This document shows positions 1 through 9,263 of a DNA stretch of 64,000 nt, in pieces. This stretch comes from Salipaludibacillus sp. LMS25 (lineage in GTDB: Bacteria; Bacillota; Bacilli; Bacillales; Salisediminibacteriaceae). The notes below the pieces were generated by a model that saw only the letters and a program-made list of their open reading frames with translations, ran no database searches and was not told the origin of the DNA. How positions within the stretch are numbered: the stretch's first letter is position 1; the number at the start of each line of letters is the position of its first letter. The position numbers and the translations under genes are program-made. The DNA lies in contig NZ_CP093299.1 in the NCBI RefSeq assembly GCF_024362805.1, positions 372,001-436,000 of the forward strand, written 5' to 3'.

Positions 1-165
1 TTAAGCTATTCCTCTAAAATGGTCGTCTTTTTTGTTGAAGGTCATAACTTGTCCAAGATTATAACGCCTTTCATTCGTCTCTTTATCAAGTGGTTTTTTT
101 AGGTAACTTCTCTCAATTCATTATTTAATACCTCTGGGAACCAATTTCATCATACCAATTGCATC
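1..165 (-). pseudogene. 3' remnant of an unidentified gene, cut by repeat C
   Basis: Reading the minus strand towards base 1 gives about 41 open codons ending in a TAA stop at 3-1. Two adjacent stops (TAA TGA) lie near position 128-123, and more plausible coding sequence lies beyond them up to about 165. There repeat C1 begins. No start codon with a Shine-Dalgarno is present. I do not recognise the protein. The in-frame stops and the abrupt junction with the repeat suggest a decayed gene end rather than a live gene. Confidence 0.25.
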
Positions 166-375
166 AGTAAAAAACGGTCATTGATCTTCCCCACAAACGG
201 ACGCTTTCCCAAAGGCTCGCCTTCAGCTACTCTCACACCATTGAATTTTTAGACGTCACTGATCCTCCGGGAGTCACCGCCTTTCACTCCAGGCTTTTTA
301 AAACGCCCAAATGATAGTGACTATTTAACATTATTGGCGCTTGATCGTGTTGAAAATGAAATGGTGACATTTCCT
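166..375. repeat. Interspersed repeat C, copy C1
   Basis: This matches the copies near 6604, 18502 and 58055. Shared segments in order are GTAAAAAACG, ACGGACGCTTTCCC, CTTCAGCTA, GACGTCACTGATCC, TTTCACT, TTTTTAAAACG and a tail GTTGAAAATG. It fills the space left of the HD gene together with a short repeat B remnant. Confidence 0.6.
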
Positions 376-574
376 GCTGATGGTGTACTACTATCATAAC
401 ATTACCCAAAATAACGGGTTATTAAGCTTTGTATTTATTAGGACATATAGAAAAAGCCCTTTGACAAAGTTATTTCTACCCTTTATAATATTGAACAATA
501 TACTTTTTTAGATTGTTCGTTCATCATTACGAAAGACAGGACCTATTTTTCAGAAAGACAATGGTAAACGAGTA

Positions 575-626
575 ATAAAACGACCCTGCAATCTGAGAGT
601 GTTACAGACGATTATCTGTGATAAAA
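575..626 (+). repeat. Internally deleted repeat B remnant
   Basis: It begins ATAAAACGACC and ends GACGATTATCTGTGATAAAA, the two ends of repeat B, with most of the middle missing. Its right end abuts the Shine-Dalgarno of the HD gene at 644, so the repeat forms that gene's immediate upstream region. Confidence 0.55.
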
Positions 627-643
627 AAAGGAGAGGATGATTT

Positions 644-1198
644 ATGAAACGAGTGACATTAAAAGACATTTATTCACACCCAATCGCTCAAAAATATGTG
701 ACACGATCCGGCCTTGCCCATGCTATCTCCACTGCTCAGTATGCTTTTAACTTTGCAATAGAGCAGAATGTCAACCCTGACTTAGCCGTTAAAGCAGCTT
801 TTTTACATGACATCGGCCACTACACATGGTATCGCAATGGCCAATGGGATTATTCGTTATACAAAGAAAATGATATTCATGCCATTAAAGGAGCAGAAAG
901 AGCACATAAATTACTTATTAGATTAGATGAAAACCCAGTCTCTGCTAAAAAAATTGCTTTAGCCATATTACTACACACTGATTCTTATTTACCTGATGTT
1001 GGTATTAGACGCGAGCCATTGCAGGAAGTCGTCGCTCTCGCTGACGAAGCTGATGAAGAGCCAGGTGGTACCCATCATTACCGCACGATCAGTAGTGAAG
1101 ATGCCGAGCATGCCATTAATGAGCTTGATGATGCCATTTTCAATTATTTAAAAACGCAGAAAAAAAACCAACCTGCTTCCTTGCAGTTACTAATTTAA
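644..1198 (+). CDS. HD-domain phosphohydrolase
   Basis: This 184-residue protein is a predicted metal-dependent phosphohydrolase of the HD superfamily. The metal-site residues are visible in order: an early His in GLAHAIST (about 26), the HD doublet in FLHDIGHY (about 54-55), a His in LLHTDSY (about 111) and an Asp in ALADEADE (about 133). The start is fixed by AAAGGAGAGG about 8 bases upstream. It seems to be a single-gene unit. The substrate cannot be told from sequence; relatives act on nucleotides or phosphorylated metabolites. The family assignment is firm, the function general. Confidence 0.75.
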   Translation: MKRVTLKDIYSHPIAQKYVTRSGLAHAISTAQYAFNFAIEQNVNPDLAVKAAFLHDIGHYTWYRNGQWDYSLYKENDIHAIKGAERAHKLLIRLDENPVSAKKIALAILLHTDSYLPDVGIRREPLQEVVALADEADEEPGGTHHYRTISSEDAEHAINELDDAIFNYLKTQKKNQPASLQLLI

Positions 1199-1287
1199 TT
1201 GTTGCTAATAGTGAGCCCACATGCTACATTAAATAGAGACATACTTTGTTTTACCTAACTAAAAATAAAGAAGTTCGCTTTTAAAAT

Positions 1288-1459
1288 AAAAAGGGGAGTA
1301 GCGACCAAGTTCATGAGTCGTCATGACAGCGGATTTTCATCCGCTCGGTTCATGAAGCTTTGGGAGAGTCCTAAAGTTTGCAAGACCTTTTTATGAGAGT
1401 GTGTCAACAGTGATGTTTATTGCCTGTTGCCACTTTCTCATAAAGAGGTCTGTTTTTTT
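1288..1459 (+). promoter_or_regulatory. yybP-ykoY (Mn2+) riboswitch with terminator platform
   Basis: The aptamer carries the two conserved parts of the yybP-ykoY class: AAAAGGGGAGTAGC at 1289-1302 and GTTTGCAAGACC at about 1376-1387, separated by a hairpin (GCGGATTTTCATCCGC). The 3' aptamer strand AGACC (1383-1387) also pairs with GGTCT (1447-1451) in a long hairpin followed by seven T (1453-1459), a transcription terminator. Aptamer folding and termination therefore compete. Known members sense Mn2+ and switch on export genes, which fits the cation exchanger that follows. Confidence 0.88.
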
Positions 1460-1524
1460 GTGTTCAACAGCTTGTCCAGACCTGATCTTATGATCCGACC
1501 TTCTAAATAAGGGGAAATGATTGA

Positions 1525-2523
1525 ATGATGTATTTAGTGTTTATCGCCGCCGCCATTGTTACCATTTTTACTGCTATAAAACTGTCTACTTATGCTGATA
1601 TAATCGGCGAAAGAACGCGATTAGGCGGTATGATGGCCGGTACGATTTTACTAGCCGGTGCCACGTCTCTTCCTGAAGTGACAACAAGTTTAACAGCTAT
1701 CACTGTCGGCAATCCAGATATGGCTGTCAGCAATATTTTCGGGAGCAATTTATTTAACTTACTTATTTTAGCTGTTGGAGATATTTATTTTAGAAAACAA
1801 AAAATATTTTCTTATATAGGTAAAGATCATTTACTGACAAGTTTTCTTAATGTTGGATTAACATCGATTATTTTTATCGCTATTCTTTTCCCAACTGGGT
1901 ATGCTATTTTCAATATCGGGGTAGAAATTTATTTACTTGTGTCATTTTATCTTCTTGGATTAAAGTATATGACTACACATCCTGAAGAAAACAGTGCCCT
2001 TGAAGTCGCTTCAACTAACGACAGTTATTATCATACTCAGGCCATCTCTTTAAGAAGAGCCCAAATCGGCTTTTTTATTGCTGCACTCATTATTTTGTTA
2101 GCAGGCTCAGCTTTAACTATTTCTGGGGATGCCATTGCGTTAGCCACTGGGCTTAGCTCCAGCTTTATGGGAACTTTTCTTATTGCGGGCGCAACATCAT
2201 TACCAGAGGTAGTAACCGTTATTGTCGCTTTACAACTGGCTAATTATCATTTAGCTGTTGGAAACATACTCGGAAGCAATTTATTTAACTTAATGATTCT
2301 TGTTCTGTGTGATATTTTTTTCACAAGCGGACCAATAACGAGCGCAGTCTCACCTGTGGTACTAATCAGTGTGTCTGCTGGGATACTTTTACTACTCATT
2401 TTAATTGGTGGCATGCTTTTTTCACAAACACGCCTAGTAACGTCACCAACATATCCTATTCCATCTCTCCTACTCGTGTTAGTGTATATTATATGCAGTT
2501 ATTTAATTTTTACTTTAGGCTAA
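1525..2523 (+). CDS. CaCA-family cation/proton (Na+/Ca2+-type) exchanger
   Basis: This integral membrane antiporter of the YrbG/CaCA superfamily has about ten hydrophobic segments in 332 residues. Both inverted alpha-repeats are visible. The first has AGATSLPEV followed by NIFGSNLFNLL; the second has AGATSLPEV followed by NILGSNLFNLM. The acidic residue in each is the usual ion ligand. It lies directly behind a yybP-ykoY riboswitch, so the physiological substrate is likely Mn2+ (inference from the riboswitch class). Start codons ATGATG at 1525/1528 follow AAGGGG. A strong hairpin terminator follows at 2591. Confidence 0.85.
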   Translation: MMYLVFIAAAIVTIFTAIKLSTYADIIGERTRLGGMMAGTILLAGATSLPEVTTSLTAITVGNPDMAVSNIFGSNLFNLLILAVGDIYFRKQKIFSYIGKDHLLTSFLNVGLTSIIFIAILFPTGYAIFNIGVEIYLLVSFYLLGLKYMTTHPEENSALEVASTNDSYYHTQAISLRRAQIGFFIAALIILLAGSALTISGDAIALATGLSSSFMGTFLIAGATSLPEVVTVIVALQLANYHLAVGNILGSNLFNLMILVLCDIFFTSGPITSAVSPVVLISVSAGILLLLILIGGMLFSQTRLVTSPTYPIPSLLLVLVYIICSYLIFTLG

Positions 2524-2590
2524 GACATGAATAGAGATAGGTGCGAACATCATTTTATTTGAAAAGAATTGACGTCATAGTGTGCTTAAA

Positions 2591-2633
2591 GACGAAATGA
2601 CTAATTATCATTAGTTATTTCGTCATTTTTTTG
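2591..2633 (+). terminator. Terminator of the cation exchanger gene
   Basis: GACGAAATGACTAAT pairs with ATTAGTTATTTCGTC around a short loop and is followed by ATTTTTTTG. The arm overlaps the stop codon of the convergent thioredoxin-like gene (stop at 2617-2615), so the hairpin probably serves both genes. Confidence 0.8.
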
Positions 2634-3163
2634 ACTATCTCCTCTGCCATAATAAGCCCATCTTGTCGGTGAATAATGGTGCCTTCTTCTCCTATTATAA
2701 AACTTGTAGGGATACCCTTTACATCAAATTCGCGTTGAGCTTCTCCTTCTTTATCCAATAAAATCATCATATTCTCCTTAGTGTATTGCGATAAATAGTT
2801 GCCCACATCATCTTCACGGAATTCCTCTTTAGTTAAATTAATCGCAATGAATTCTAGTGAGGAGTCTTGTTGAGTTGCCTTAGCTTCCAAAACTTGCTGC
2901 CATTGGTCTTCACAAACGTGGCACCATGACGTGAAAAAAAACAAAAATGTCCGCTTTCCTGCTAAACCTTCCAAAGAATACTCGCTTCCTTCTAAAGTAT
3001 CCAAACTCAATTTTTTATAAATGCCTTCACTGTTTTGAACCTCTGCCACTTCTTTTTGAGACATTGCTTTTTCAACTAAGACGCGATCATTAGTAGACTG
3101 TAGAAAAAAGACACCGCCAATAAATAATAAAAAACACAATATGATTAAGTGTAAGTGTTTCAT
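2615..3163 (-). CDS. TlpA/ResA-like membrane-anchored thioredoxin
   Basis: This thiol-disulfide oxidoreductase has an N-terminal membrane anchor (about residues 3-21) and an AhpC/TSA-thioredoxin fold facing outward. The redox motif WCHVC is at about residues 84-88, and the cis-Pro loop is in GIPTSFIIG. Relatives (ResA, TlpA, StoA) reduce exported proteins, often apocytochrome c. The start is placed at the ATG at 3163 because GGGAGGG lies 6 bases upstream; a longer open frame to 3259 lacks any ribosome site. It is convergent with the cation exchanger gene. The partner protein is not evident from the neighbourhood. Confidence 0.8.
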   Translation of the reverse strand: MKHLHLIILCFLLFIGGVFFLQSTNDRVLVEKAMSQKEVAEVQNSEGIYKKLSLDTLEGSEYSLEGLAGKRTFLFFFTSWCHVCEDQWQQVLEAKATQQDSSLEFIAINLTKEEFREDDVGNYLSQYTKENMMILLDKEGEAQREFDVKGIPTSFIIGEEGTIIHRQDGLIMAEEIVKKMTK

Positions 3164-3310
3164 GATTATCCCTCCCGTACAAGCATATGCAAAGGAGATA
3201 GGTAAAGTACCTAACAATTGACTAAAATCCACGTCAGTTTGTAATGTGTCTATGGCCATTTAGTGACAGGTCATTGGATCACATAATCTCTCGCAAAGAG
3301 TGTAGCTTAA

Positions 3311-3465
3311 TTTATCACAGATAAGCGTCCGTAAAACTCCCCGCTAATATAGAGAGGAGAGAAATCTATTTAGGCGGGAGGTTACGACCGCTAATGTCCA
3401 GATTGACTCAACTACCAATCAGTGAGATAAGAACGAAAACGCCCACTGATTGAAGGATTATGTTT
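3311..3465 (-). repeat. Interspersed repeat B, copy B1
   Basis: It starts TTTATCACAGATAAGCGTCC and contains ATCTATTTAGGCGGGAGG, ACGAAAACGCCCACTGATTG and a degenerate end, matching the copies at 39356 and 62701. It fills part of the gap upstream of the trpS leader. Confidence 0.75.
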
Positions 3466-3714
3466 GGGCTTGCGACTAATCACCTAACGTCCTCAGAGTC
3501 CCAAAGCTTTTGATGATTATGCGATGATACGAAGAATTAAGACACGGAAAACCATGTTGAATTAATGTCGATAGCGTCTTCTGTGATGACATCATCAGCC
3601 TGCAACGGATACTTGTATTGCCCCCTCTCTTACTTCAATACAATTAAAACGAGTGAGACAACCGTCCTTTATGTTTCAGTTGCAATCATTTTTTAAAAGA
3701 CGTATAATGTCACT

Positions 3715-3992
3715 AATTCAAAGATAACAGCAATGAGAAAGAAAAGTACTTTTCTTCCAGCATGTTCAGAGAGTCTGCGGTCGCTGTAAGCAGATCATGC
3801 AAAGAAAACGAATGGCCTTTCTAGCTGGCCCGCTGAACGACTAGTAGGCAGGTCCGTCTCCTCACACGTTATATTGAGGCCCCTTTCCGAACAGAAGGAG
3901 AGGGTATGAGCGATCACTGTCATGGTGATAAACAGGGTGGCAACGCGGTCCATTCGTCCCTATCTATTAGGCGATGAATGGGCTTTTTTTAT
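3715..3992 (+). promoter_or_regulatory. Tryptophan T-box leader of trpS
   Basis: The T-box AGGGTGGCAACGCGG is at 3934-3948. Stem I can be traced from about 3734. GCATG...CATGC closes its upper part, with AGAGAG in the distal loop, and the specifier loop AAAACGAATGGCC places the Trp codon TGG at 3813-3815. The terminator CCATTCGTC/GATGAATGG with its T-run ends near 3990 and competes with the antiterminator containing the T-box. Uncharged tRNA-Trp should therefore allow read-through into trpS, which starts 168 bases downstream. Confidence 0.9.
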
Positions 3993-4120
3993 GTTACACA
4001 AACACTTTGTCGGTGAGAAATATCAGGATAAGGAGATCTATTGTCATTGCTTATAGTCATAGTCCCTCTAAGTCGTGATAGAGATTGACCATCCCCCACA
4101 GTTGTAGAAAAGCCCGTTAA

Positions 4121-5140
<1,020 letters not shown>

Positions 5141-5230
5141 CTTCCTTTATTACTACTTCTCTTTCGTTCATAATTGGTCAGCTAACTAGCAGGTTGGCGG
5201 TTACGATCTGCTATTACTGACTAATCGCCA

Positions 5231-5268
5231 AAAATAACTTCAGAGAGACTCTCTGAAGTTATTTTTTA
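5231..5268. terminator. Bidirectional terminator between trpS and yjbA
   Basis: ATAACTTCAGAGAG pairs with CTCTGAAGTTAT with a 2-4 base loop. It has T-rich tracts on both strands (ATTTTTTAG on plus, TATTTTTGG on minus). The yjbA stop codon (5261-5259) lies in the right arm. Confidence 0.85.
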
Positions 5269-6017
5269 GTTTTCCGTTTCTCTTCTTCAAATTGCAATTC
5301 CCATAACTTTTCAAAGAAAGGTTGGCCCTTTATCATCGCATAACAATAGCTTTCATGTTTCTCTGACCATCCTTCTTTAATCTCATCATACAGGCCTTGC
5401 CACACTTCTTCAAAATCCATAAATTGAATAGCATGATATTTTTCCGGCGCCCATTCAGTATACCAATACCTCACCTCTGCTAACGCTGCCTCACTATAAA
5501 GTTGATCTAAAGCCATAAAAAGTAGCTGTTTTAGTTGTTTTTCTTTTCGGATTAACCCTAACATTAAACACGGTTCTGGAGATAAAATATGATACTCTTT
5601 TTCACACTCTAAATAATCCATGTAATACTCAGCTTCAGGCTGCCCCTCCACAAGTTGTAGGAGCTGCTCTTCTTGACGAGGTACCATTTTACTTTTTCTA
5701 ATCGGCGTATGATAACCGATGGTATCTACTACAATGGCCCTTAAACCATCTGTTCCAATAAAACAATAATCTAAAGGCGTCCGCTCACTTTTCTGTCGTG
5801 CGAAACTCTGACGATAGACATCTGCTAGTAGCTCTTCCGGTAATTCTTGCAACGTATTTTCAATGTAATCAAGCAATGTTGAATTAATTTTCACTACCGT
5901 TACTTGATCTAAAAGTTCAATTTTATCACTTTTTTTCCATTCAAAAAATTCGCAAACGTTATAACTATTCTCTTCTCCTTCAAACCAATTGACCCAAATA
6001 TCTTTCATATGGAGCAT
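5259..6017 (-). CDS. yjbA: YjbA family protein (DUF3603)
   Basis: This 252-residue cytosolic protein closely resembles Bacillus YjbA. The N-terminal [25 protein letters not shown] and [17 protein letters not shown] blocks are characteristic. No biochemical role is known to me. The start ATG at 6017 follows GAGGAGG at 7 bases. Its position next to trpS matches the neighbourhood in B. subtilis, where yjbA also lies near trpS. It is convergent with trpS and shares its terminator. Confidence 0.85.
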   Translation of the reverse strand: MLHMKDIWVNWFEGEENSYNVCEFFEWKKSDKIELLDQVTVVKINSTLLDYIENTLQELPEELLADVYRQSFARQKSERTPLDYCFIGTDGLRAIVVDTIGYHTPIRKSKMVPRQEEQLLQLVEGQPEAEYYMDYLECEKEYHILSPEPCLMLGLIRKEKQLKQLLFMALDQLYSEAALAEVRYWYTEWAPEKYHAIQFMDFEEVWQGLYDEIKEGWSEKHESYCYAMIKGQPFFEKLWELQFEEEKRKTKK

Positions 6018-6088
6018 GGACTTACCTCCTCATACGTCATCATTGACAACAGTATTCGCAGATATCATCCATATTATTCCACCGATTA

Positions 6089-6316
6089 TTAATTCTTCAA
6101 ATTCTTTTTTCTTTTTTTCTTTGCAAGAGGTAAATATTCTATGACCCAAATAATGACAAGACCTGTTATGAACATATACGTTTCTACTCTTTGCATGACA
6201 AATAAAGTATAATCTTGGAGGGAGAAACCTACTGTTAACAAATTCAGATAAGCTACTAGACTGACTCCGCCAAAAACCGCCAAGCTAAAACCAATTATTA
6301 ACAGCAACAGTCGCAT
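6089..6316 (-). CDS. Small two-helix membrane protein of unknown function
   Basis: This 75-residue protein has two hydrophobic segments (about residues 2-24 and 45-63) and a strongly basic C-terminus (AKKKRKKN), so the tail should face the cytoplasm. The start ATG at 6316 follows a purine-rich AAAAGGGGGGAG tract. It lies about 70 bases upstream of yjbA in the same direction and may be co-transcribed. I do not recognise a family. Confidence 0.6.
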   Translation of the reverse strand: MRLLLLIIGFSLAVFGGVSLVAYLNLLTVGFSLQDYTLFVMQRVETYMFITGLVIIWVIEYLPLAKKKRKKNLKN

Positions 6317-6408
6317 ACTCTCCCCCCTTTTTTAATTGTCTTACTAAAAAGATCTACTATAGCGTATGATTGCATGTCTTTGAATAAGACTGCTTATGAC
6401 TATTTTTT

Positions 6409-6566
6409 ATAAAGCTAAGCTTCAATCAGTGGGAGTTTTCCTTCATCCCCCACTGATTGTTCGTTTAACTTATGGGACCTTTAGGGGCAGTTTATCCCCC
6501 CCTAAACGTTTCGACCTTCTTAAGTTTTGAGGTGGGGGTTTTACTGACCCTTAAGAGTGGGATAAA
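6409..6566 (+). repeat. Interspersed repeat A, copy A1
   Basis: This full-length copy starts ATAAAGCTAAGC and ends GAGTGGGATAAA. It has a left hairpin AATCAGTGGG...CCCACTGATT and a long right hairpin GGGGCAGT...CCCCACCT with its complement. Members A1-A8 share this order and the flanking ATAAA. Confidence 0.9.
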
Positions 6567-6603
6567 GGAGACAGTTGACCCCATCTCATCATACAAACGA
6601 CAT

Positions 6604-6800
6604 CTGTAAAAAACAACTAATTTAGTGATCGTCCGCTACAGACGGACGCTTTCTCGAAGGCTCGTCTTCAGCTAAACGATGCGATAAACCCTTTCGCATC
6701 ATTTGGGTTTTCAGATTTAACTGATCCTCTGGCGTCATCGTTTTTCACTGGAGTCCTTTCTTTAAAACGAGCTGATATCGACTATTGATCATTGTTCCCT
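6604..6800. repeat. Interspersed repeat C, copy C2
   Basis: It shares GTAAAAAAC, ACGGACGCTTTC, CTTCAGCTAAA, ACTGATCCTCTGG, TTTCACT and TTTAAAACGA with C1 and C4. Together with A1 it accounts for nearly all of the 6317-6810 gap. Confidence 0.65.
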
Positions 6801-6810
6801 TGCTACAAAA

Positions 6811-7626
6811 TCAATGGAGACCTTCATTCATTTTATATGGACCAGTTAAAAAAGTTTCAGGAGCTTTTTTTAATAAGGTTAATGAATCTAAAGTCGCTTC
6901 ATTATTAGACAAGTGTGTTTTTACAATATCGTAACCTAGTTTATAGCCAGTAAGAGGAGGGATATGCCGTTCTCCCCCGAATAACAATGACTTATACGTG
7001 TGCCTTCCTTGAAGTAAAATATATTGGTGGTATACTTTCTTCCACCATACAAGCAACATGTTGCGATCATAATTTTTAGCCCAAGGAGCCATATGATCTT
7101 CCCCCAAGTGATTCGCCACTTCCCATTCAGCCAACCCTTCCATAATCATCGACTCTAATAAACTTATTGATCGTTCATTTTCACCTCTATGAAATAGTCG
7201 GGAAGCGTGATGGTACTCATGAAGCAATAATGCTTTTTGGTCAATCTCAGGCAATGTTTCTTTCCAGAAGGCCAAAATAAATCCTGGGAATGCTATCCCG
7301 TTTTTCCCATCCAGTTCCTCCAAAATAATTCCGTGTTTCATATTCAATGGAAAGATAATTATGTCTGTATCTGGCCCTTGAAAAATGGTCTTCATTTTTT
7401 TAATAAACCGCTCTAACTCCTTTTTATTCACTCTTTTATGCCAGTCAAACCACGCTTTTTTAGTCTCCTTCTCTACAGGTAATAAGCCTTGTTCATATAG
7501 AAAACGAAACCATTCATCGAGAGATTTTTCAGGCCGTTTCTCCAATAGCGGGGCAAATGTCTTCTTAATAGACTGGTGCTTTATATAATGATTAAGAACC
7601 CAAGTAGATGAATCATGTACTTTCAC
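6811..7626 (-). CDS. yjaZ: YjaZ family (DUF2268) predicted zinc protease
   Basis: This is a predicted cytosolic or peripheral zinc-dependent protease of about 271 residues. The gluzincin motif HEYHH is seen in LLLHEYHHASRLFHR (about 139-153), and a downstream Glu in MIMEGLAEW is the likely third ligand. The start is taken as GTG at 7626, which follows GAGGTGG; an in-frame GTG at 7635 overlaps that ribosome site. B. subtilis yjaZ lies near fabF and trpS, matching this neighbourhood. The substrate is unknown. Confidence 0.75.
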   Translation of the reverse strand: MKVHDSSTWVLNHYIKHQSIKKTFAPLLEKRPEKSLDEWFRFLYEQGLLPVEKETKKAWFDWHKRVNKKELERFIKKMKTIFQGPDTDIIIFPLNMKHGIILEELDGKNGIAFPGFILAFWKETLPEIDQKALLLHEYHHASRLFHRGENERSISLLESMIMEGLAEWEVANHLGEDHMAPWAKNYDRNMLLVWWKKVYHQYILLQGRHTYKSLLFGGERHIPPLTGYKLGYDIVKTHLSNNEATLDSLTLLKKAPETFLTGPYKMNEGLH

Positions 7627-7725
7627 ATTTCCCACCTCATTGATTGCATTTTCCTCACTTATTTATGACCCCCATGTGATATGGTATTATTAACGTATGC
7701 TAACAAAGGTTAGGAGGAACCCTCG

Positions 7726-8448
7726 ATGACCAACCGATTATATAATTACCGAGCTAAAAGTCCTTTCTTCCATGAGTTATCAGTTGAAAATAAGCAACAT
7801 TTACTTCTCCACGGGGAAGAGTTAACATTCCCACAAGGTCACATTCTTTTCTACGAAGGAGAAGTCGTAAAGTATATTTACCTTATTTTAGAAGGTCAAG
7901 TGAGGATGAGCAAAATGACAATGGATAATAAAAAATTTATTATTCATTTAAAAGGGGACTACGATGTGGTTGGGGAATTCAGTCTCTTCAATGAAATGAA
8001 GGTGAGTATGACAGCTGAAGTTAAAACGCCCTCCCGTATTCTTCGACTAGAAAGAGAAATATTAGAAGGTGTGTTTGCCCAAAATGGGGCAATCGCCACA
8101 GCATTCATTAAGTTATTTGCCCGGAATACTCAGTCCACGCAGGCAAAATTTTCTGATCTATTACTCTATGGCAAACATGGTGCTTTTTATTCCGTTCTCA
8201 TTAGGCTTGCTCATTCTTATGGCATTGAACATGCAGACGGCATAAAAATTGATATTAAATTAACCAATCAGGAACTAGCTGATTTAATCGGTTCAACAAG
8301 AGAAACCGTCAATAGACTCTTTAATGGTTTAAAAAAAGCAAATAGTGTGTCTCTTGAGAAAGGTCATATGATTATTAAAGAAATAGAGGTACTAAAAAAG
8401 CACCTCCAATGTGACAAGTGCCCTTTAGAAATATGCACATTATCATAA
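7726..8448 (+). CDS. fnr: Fnr-type anaerobic regulator (C-terminal Fe-S)
   Basis: This Crp/Fnr transcription factor has an N-terminal cyclic-nucleotide-like sensor fold (about 10-125), a dimer helix and a C-terminal winged helix (recognition region TNQELADLIGSTRETVNRL). The last residues carry CDKCPLEIC (Cys 229, 232, 237). This spacing matches the C-x2-C-x4-C that binds the [4Fe-4S] cluster in B. subtilis Fnr. It is therefore predicted to act as an oxygen sensor that activates at TGTGA-N6-TCACA boxes, such as those near 20058 and 28078. The start follows AGGAGGAACCCTCG. The stop codon TAA (8446-8448) is supplied by repeat A2. Confidence 0.88.
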   Translation: MTNRLYNYRAKSPFFHELSVENKQHLLLHGEELTFPQGHILFYEGEVVKYIYLILEGQVRMSKMTMDNKKFIIHLKGDYDVVGEFSLFNEMKVSMTAEVKTPSRILRLEREILEGVFAQNGAIATAFIKLFARNTQSTQAKFSDLLLYGKHGAFYSVLIRLAHSYGIEHADGIKIDIKLTNQELADLIGSTRETVNRLFNGLKKANSVSLEKGHMIIKEIEVLKKHLQCDKCPLEICTLS

Positions 8449-8602
8449 AGCTAAACTTCAATCAGTGGGCGTTTTCCTTCATCCCCCACTGATTGTTCGT
8501 TTAACTTACGGGACCTTTAGGGGCAGTTTATCCCCCACCTAAACTTTTCGATCTTTTTAAGTTTTGTGTGAGGGTTTTACTGCCCCTTAAGAGTGGGATA
8601 AA
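8445..8602 (+). repeat. Interspersed repeat A, copy A2
   Basis: This full-length copy starts ATAAAGCTAAAC and ends GTGGGATAAA. Its first bases overlap and provide the stop codon of the fnr gene. It also separates that gene from the convergent response-regulator gene. Confidence 0.9.
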
Positions 8603-8639
8603 TAGGCCATGATAGCACGGCTATTAATGCATGTACACA

Positions 8640-9263
8640 TTAAACTAAGTGATGTTTATTTGCATAAATGGCTGCTTGTGTCCGATCTTCAAGCTCCAGC
8701 TTTGCGAGAATATGACTCACATGCGTTTTCACTGTTTTTATACCAATAAATAATTCTTCTCCGATCTCCTTGTTTGATTTCCCTTTTCCTATTAGACTAA
8801 GTACTTCCTTCTCTCTATTTGTTAAGTCATTATGTTTCGGTTTTTTATTCATATACTGAATCATCTTTTGAGTCACTTGGCCTTGAAAAGTTGGTTCATC
8901 ATTGACTGCTTTGCGAATAGCAGCAGCAATTTCCGCTGCATTAGATGTTTTTAACAGATAACTGAATGCTCCTGCTTCTATCACTGGAAATAACATCTCA
9001 TCATCAAGGTAGCTCGTCAAAACGATGACTTTAGCAGTCGTTTTAGACAATACCTTCGTCGCTTCTATCCCGTTCATATTAGACATCAGTAAATCCATTA
9101 AAATAACATCCGGAAGACACTCTTCTGCCTTTTGAATGGCTTCCTTACCATCCCCTGCTTCACCGACGACTTCCATGTCGTCTTCAACATTGAGGTATGT
9201 GACAAGCCCCATGCGTACCATTTCATGATCATCGACCACTAATACTTTAATTTTCTCCGTCAC
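8640..9263 (-). CDS. liaR: LiaR/VraR-like response regulator
   Basis: This 207-residue NarL/LuxR-type regulator has an N-terminal receiver domain with acidic pocket VVDDHEM (Asp 11, 12), phosphoacceptor Asp 57 (VILMDLLM), a Thr/Ser in VLTSY and Lys in LLKTS. The C-terminal LuxR helix-turn-helix reads LTNREKEVLSLIGKGKSNKE. It overlaps the kinase gene by 17 bases, so the pair is translationally linked. With the LiaF homologue upstream this is a LiaFSR/VraTSR-type cell-envelope stress system. Confidence 0.9.
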   Translation of the reverse strand: MTEKIKVLVVDDHEMVRMGLVTYLNVEDDMEVVGEAGDGKEAIQKAEECLPDVILMDLLMSNMNGIEATKVLSKTTAKVIVLTSYLDDEMLFPVIEAGAFSYLLKTSNAAEIAAAIRKAVNDEPTFQGQVTQKMIQYMNKKPKHNDLTNREKEVLSLIGKGKSNKEIGEELFIGIKTVKTHVSHILAKLELEDRTQAAIYANKHHLV

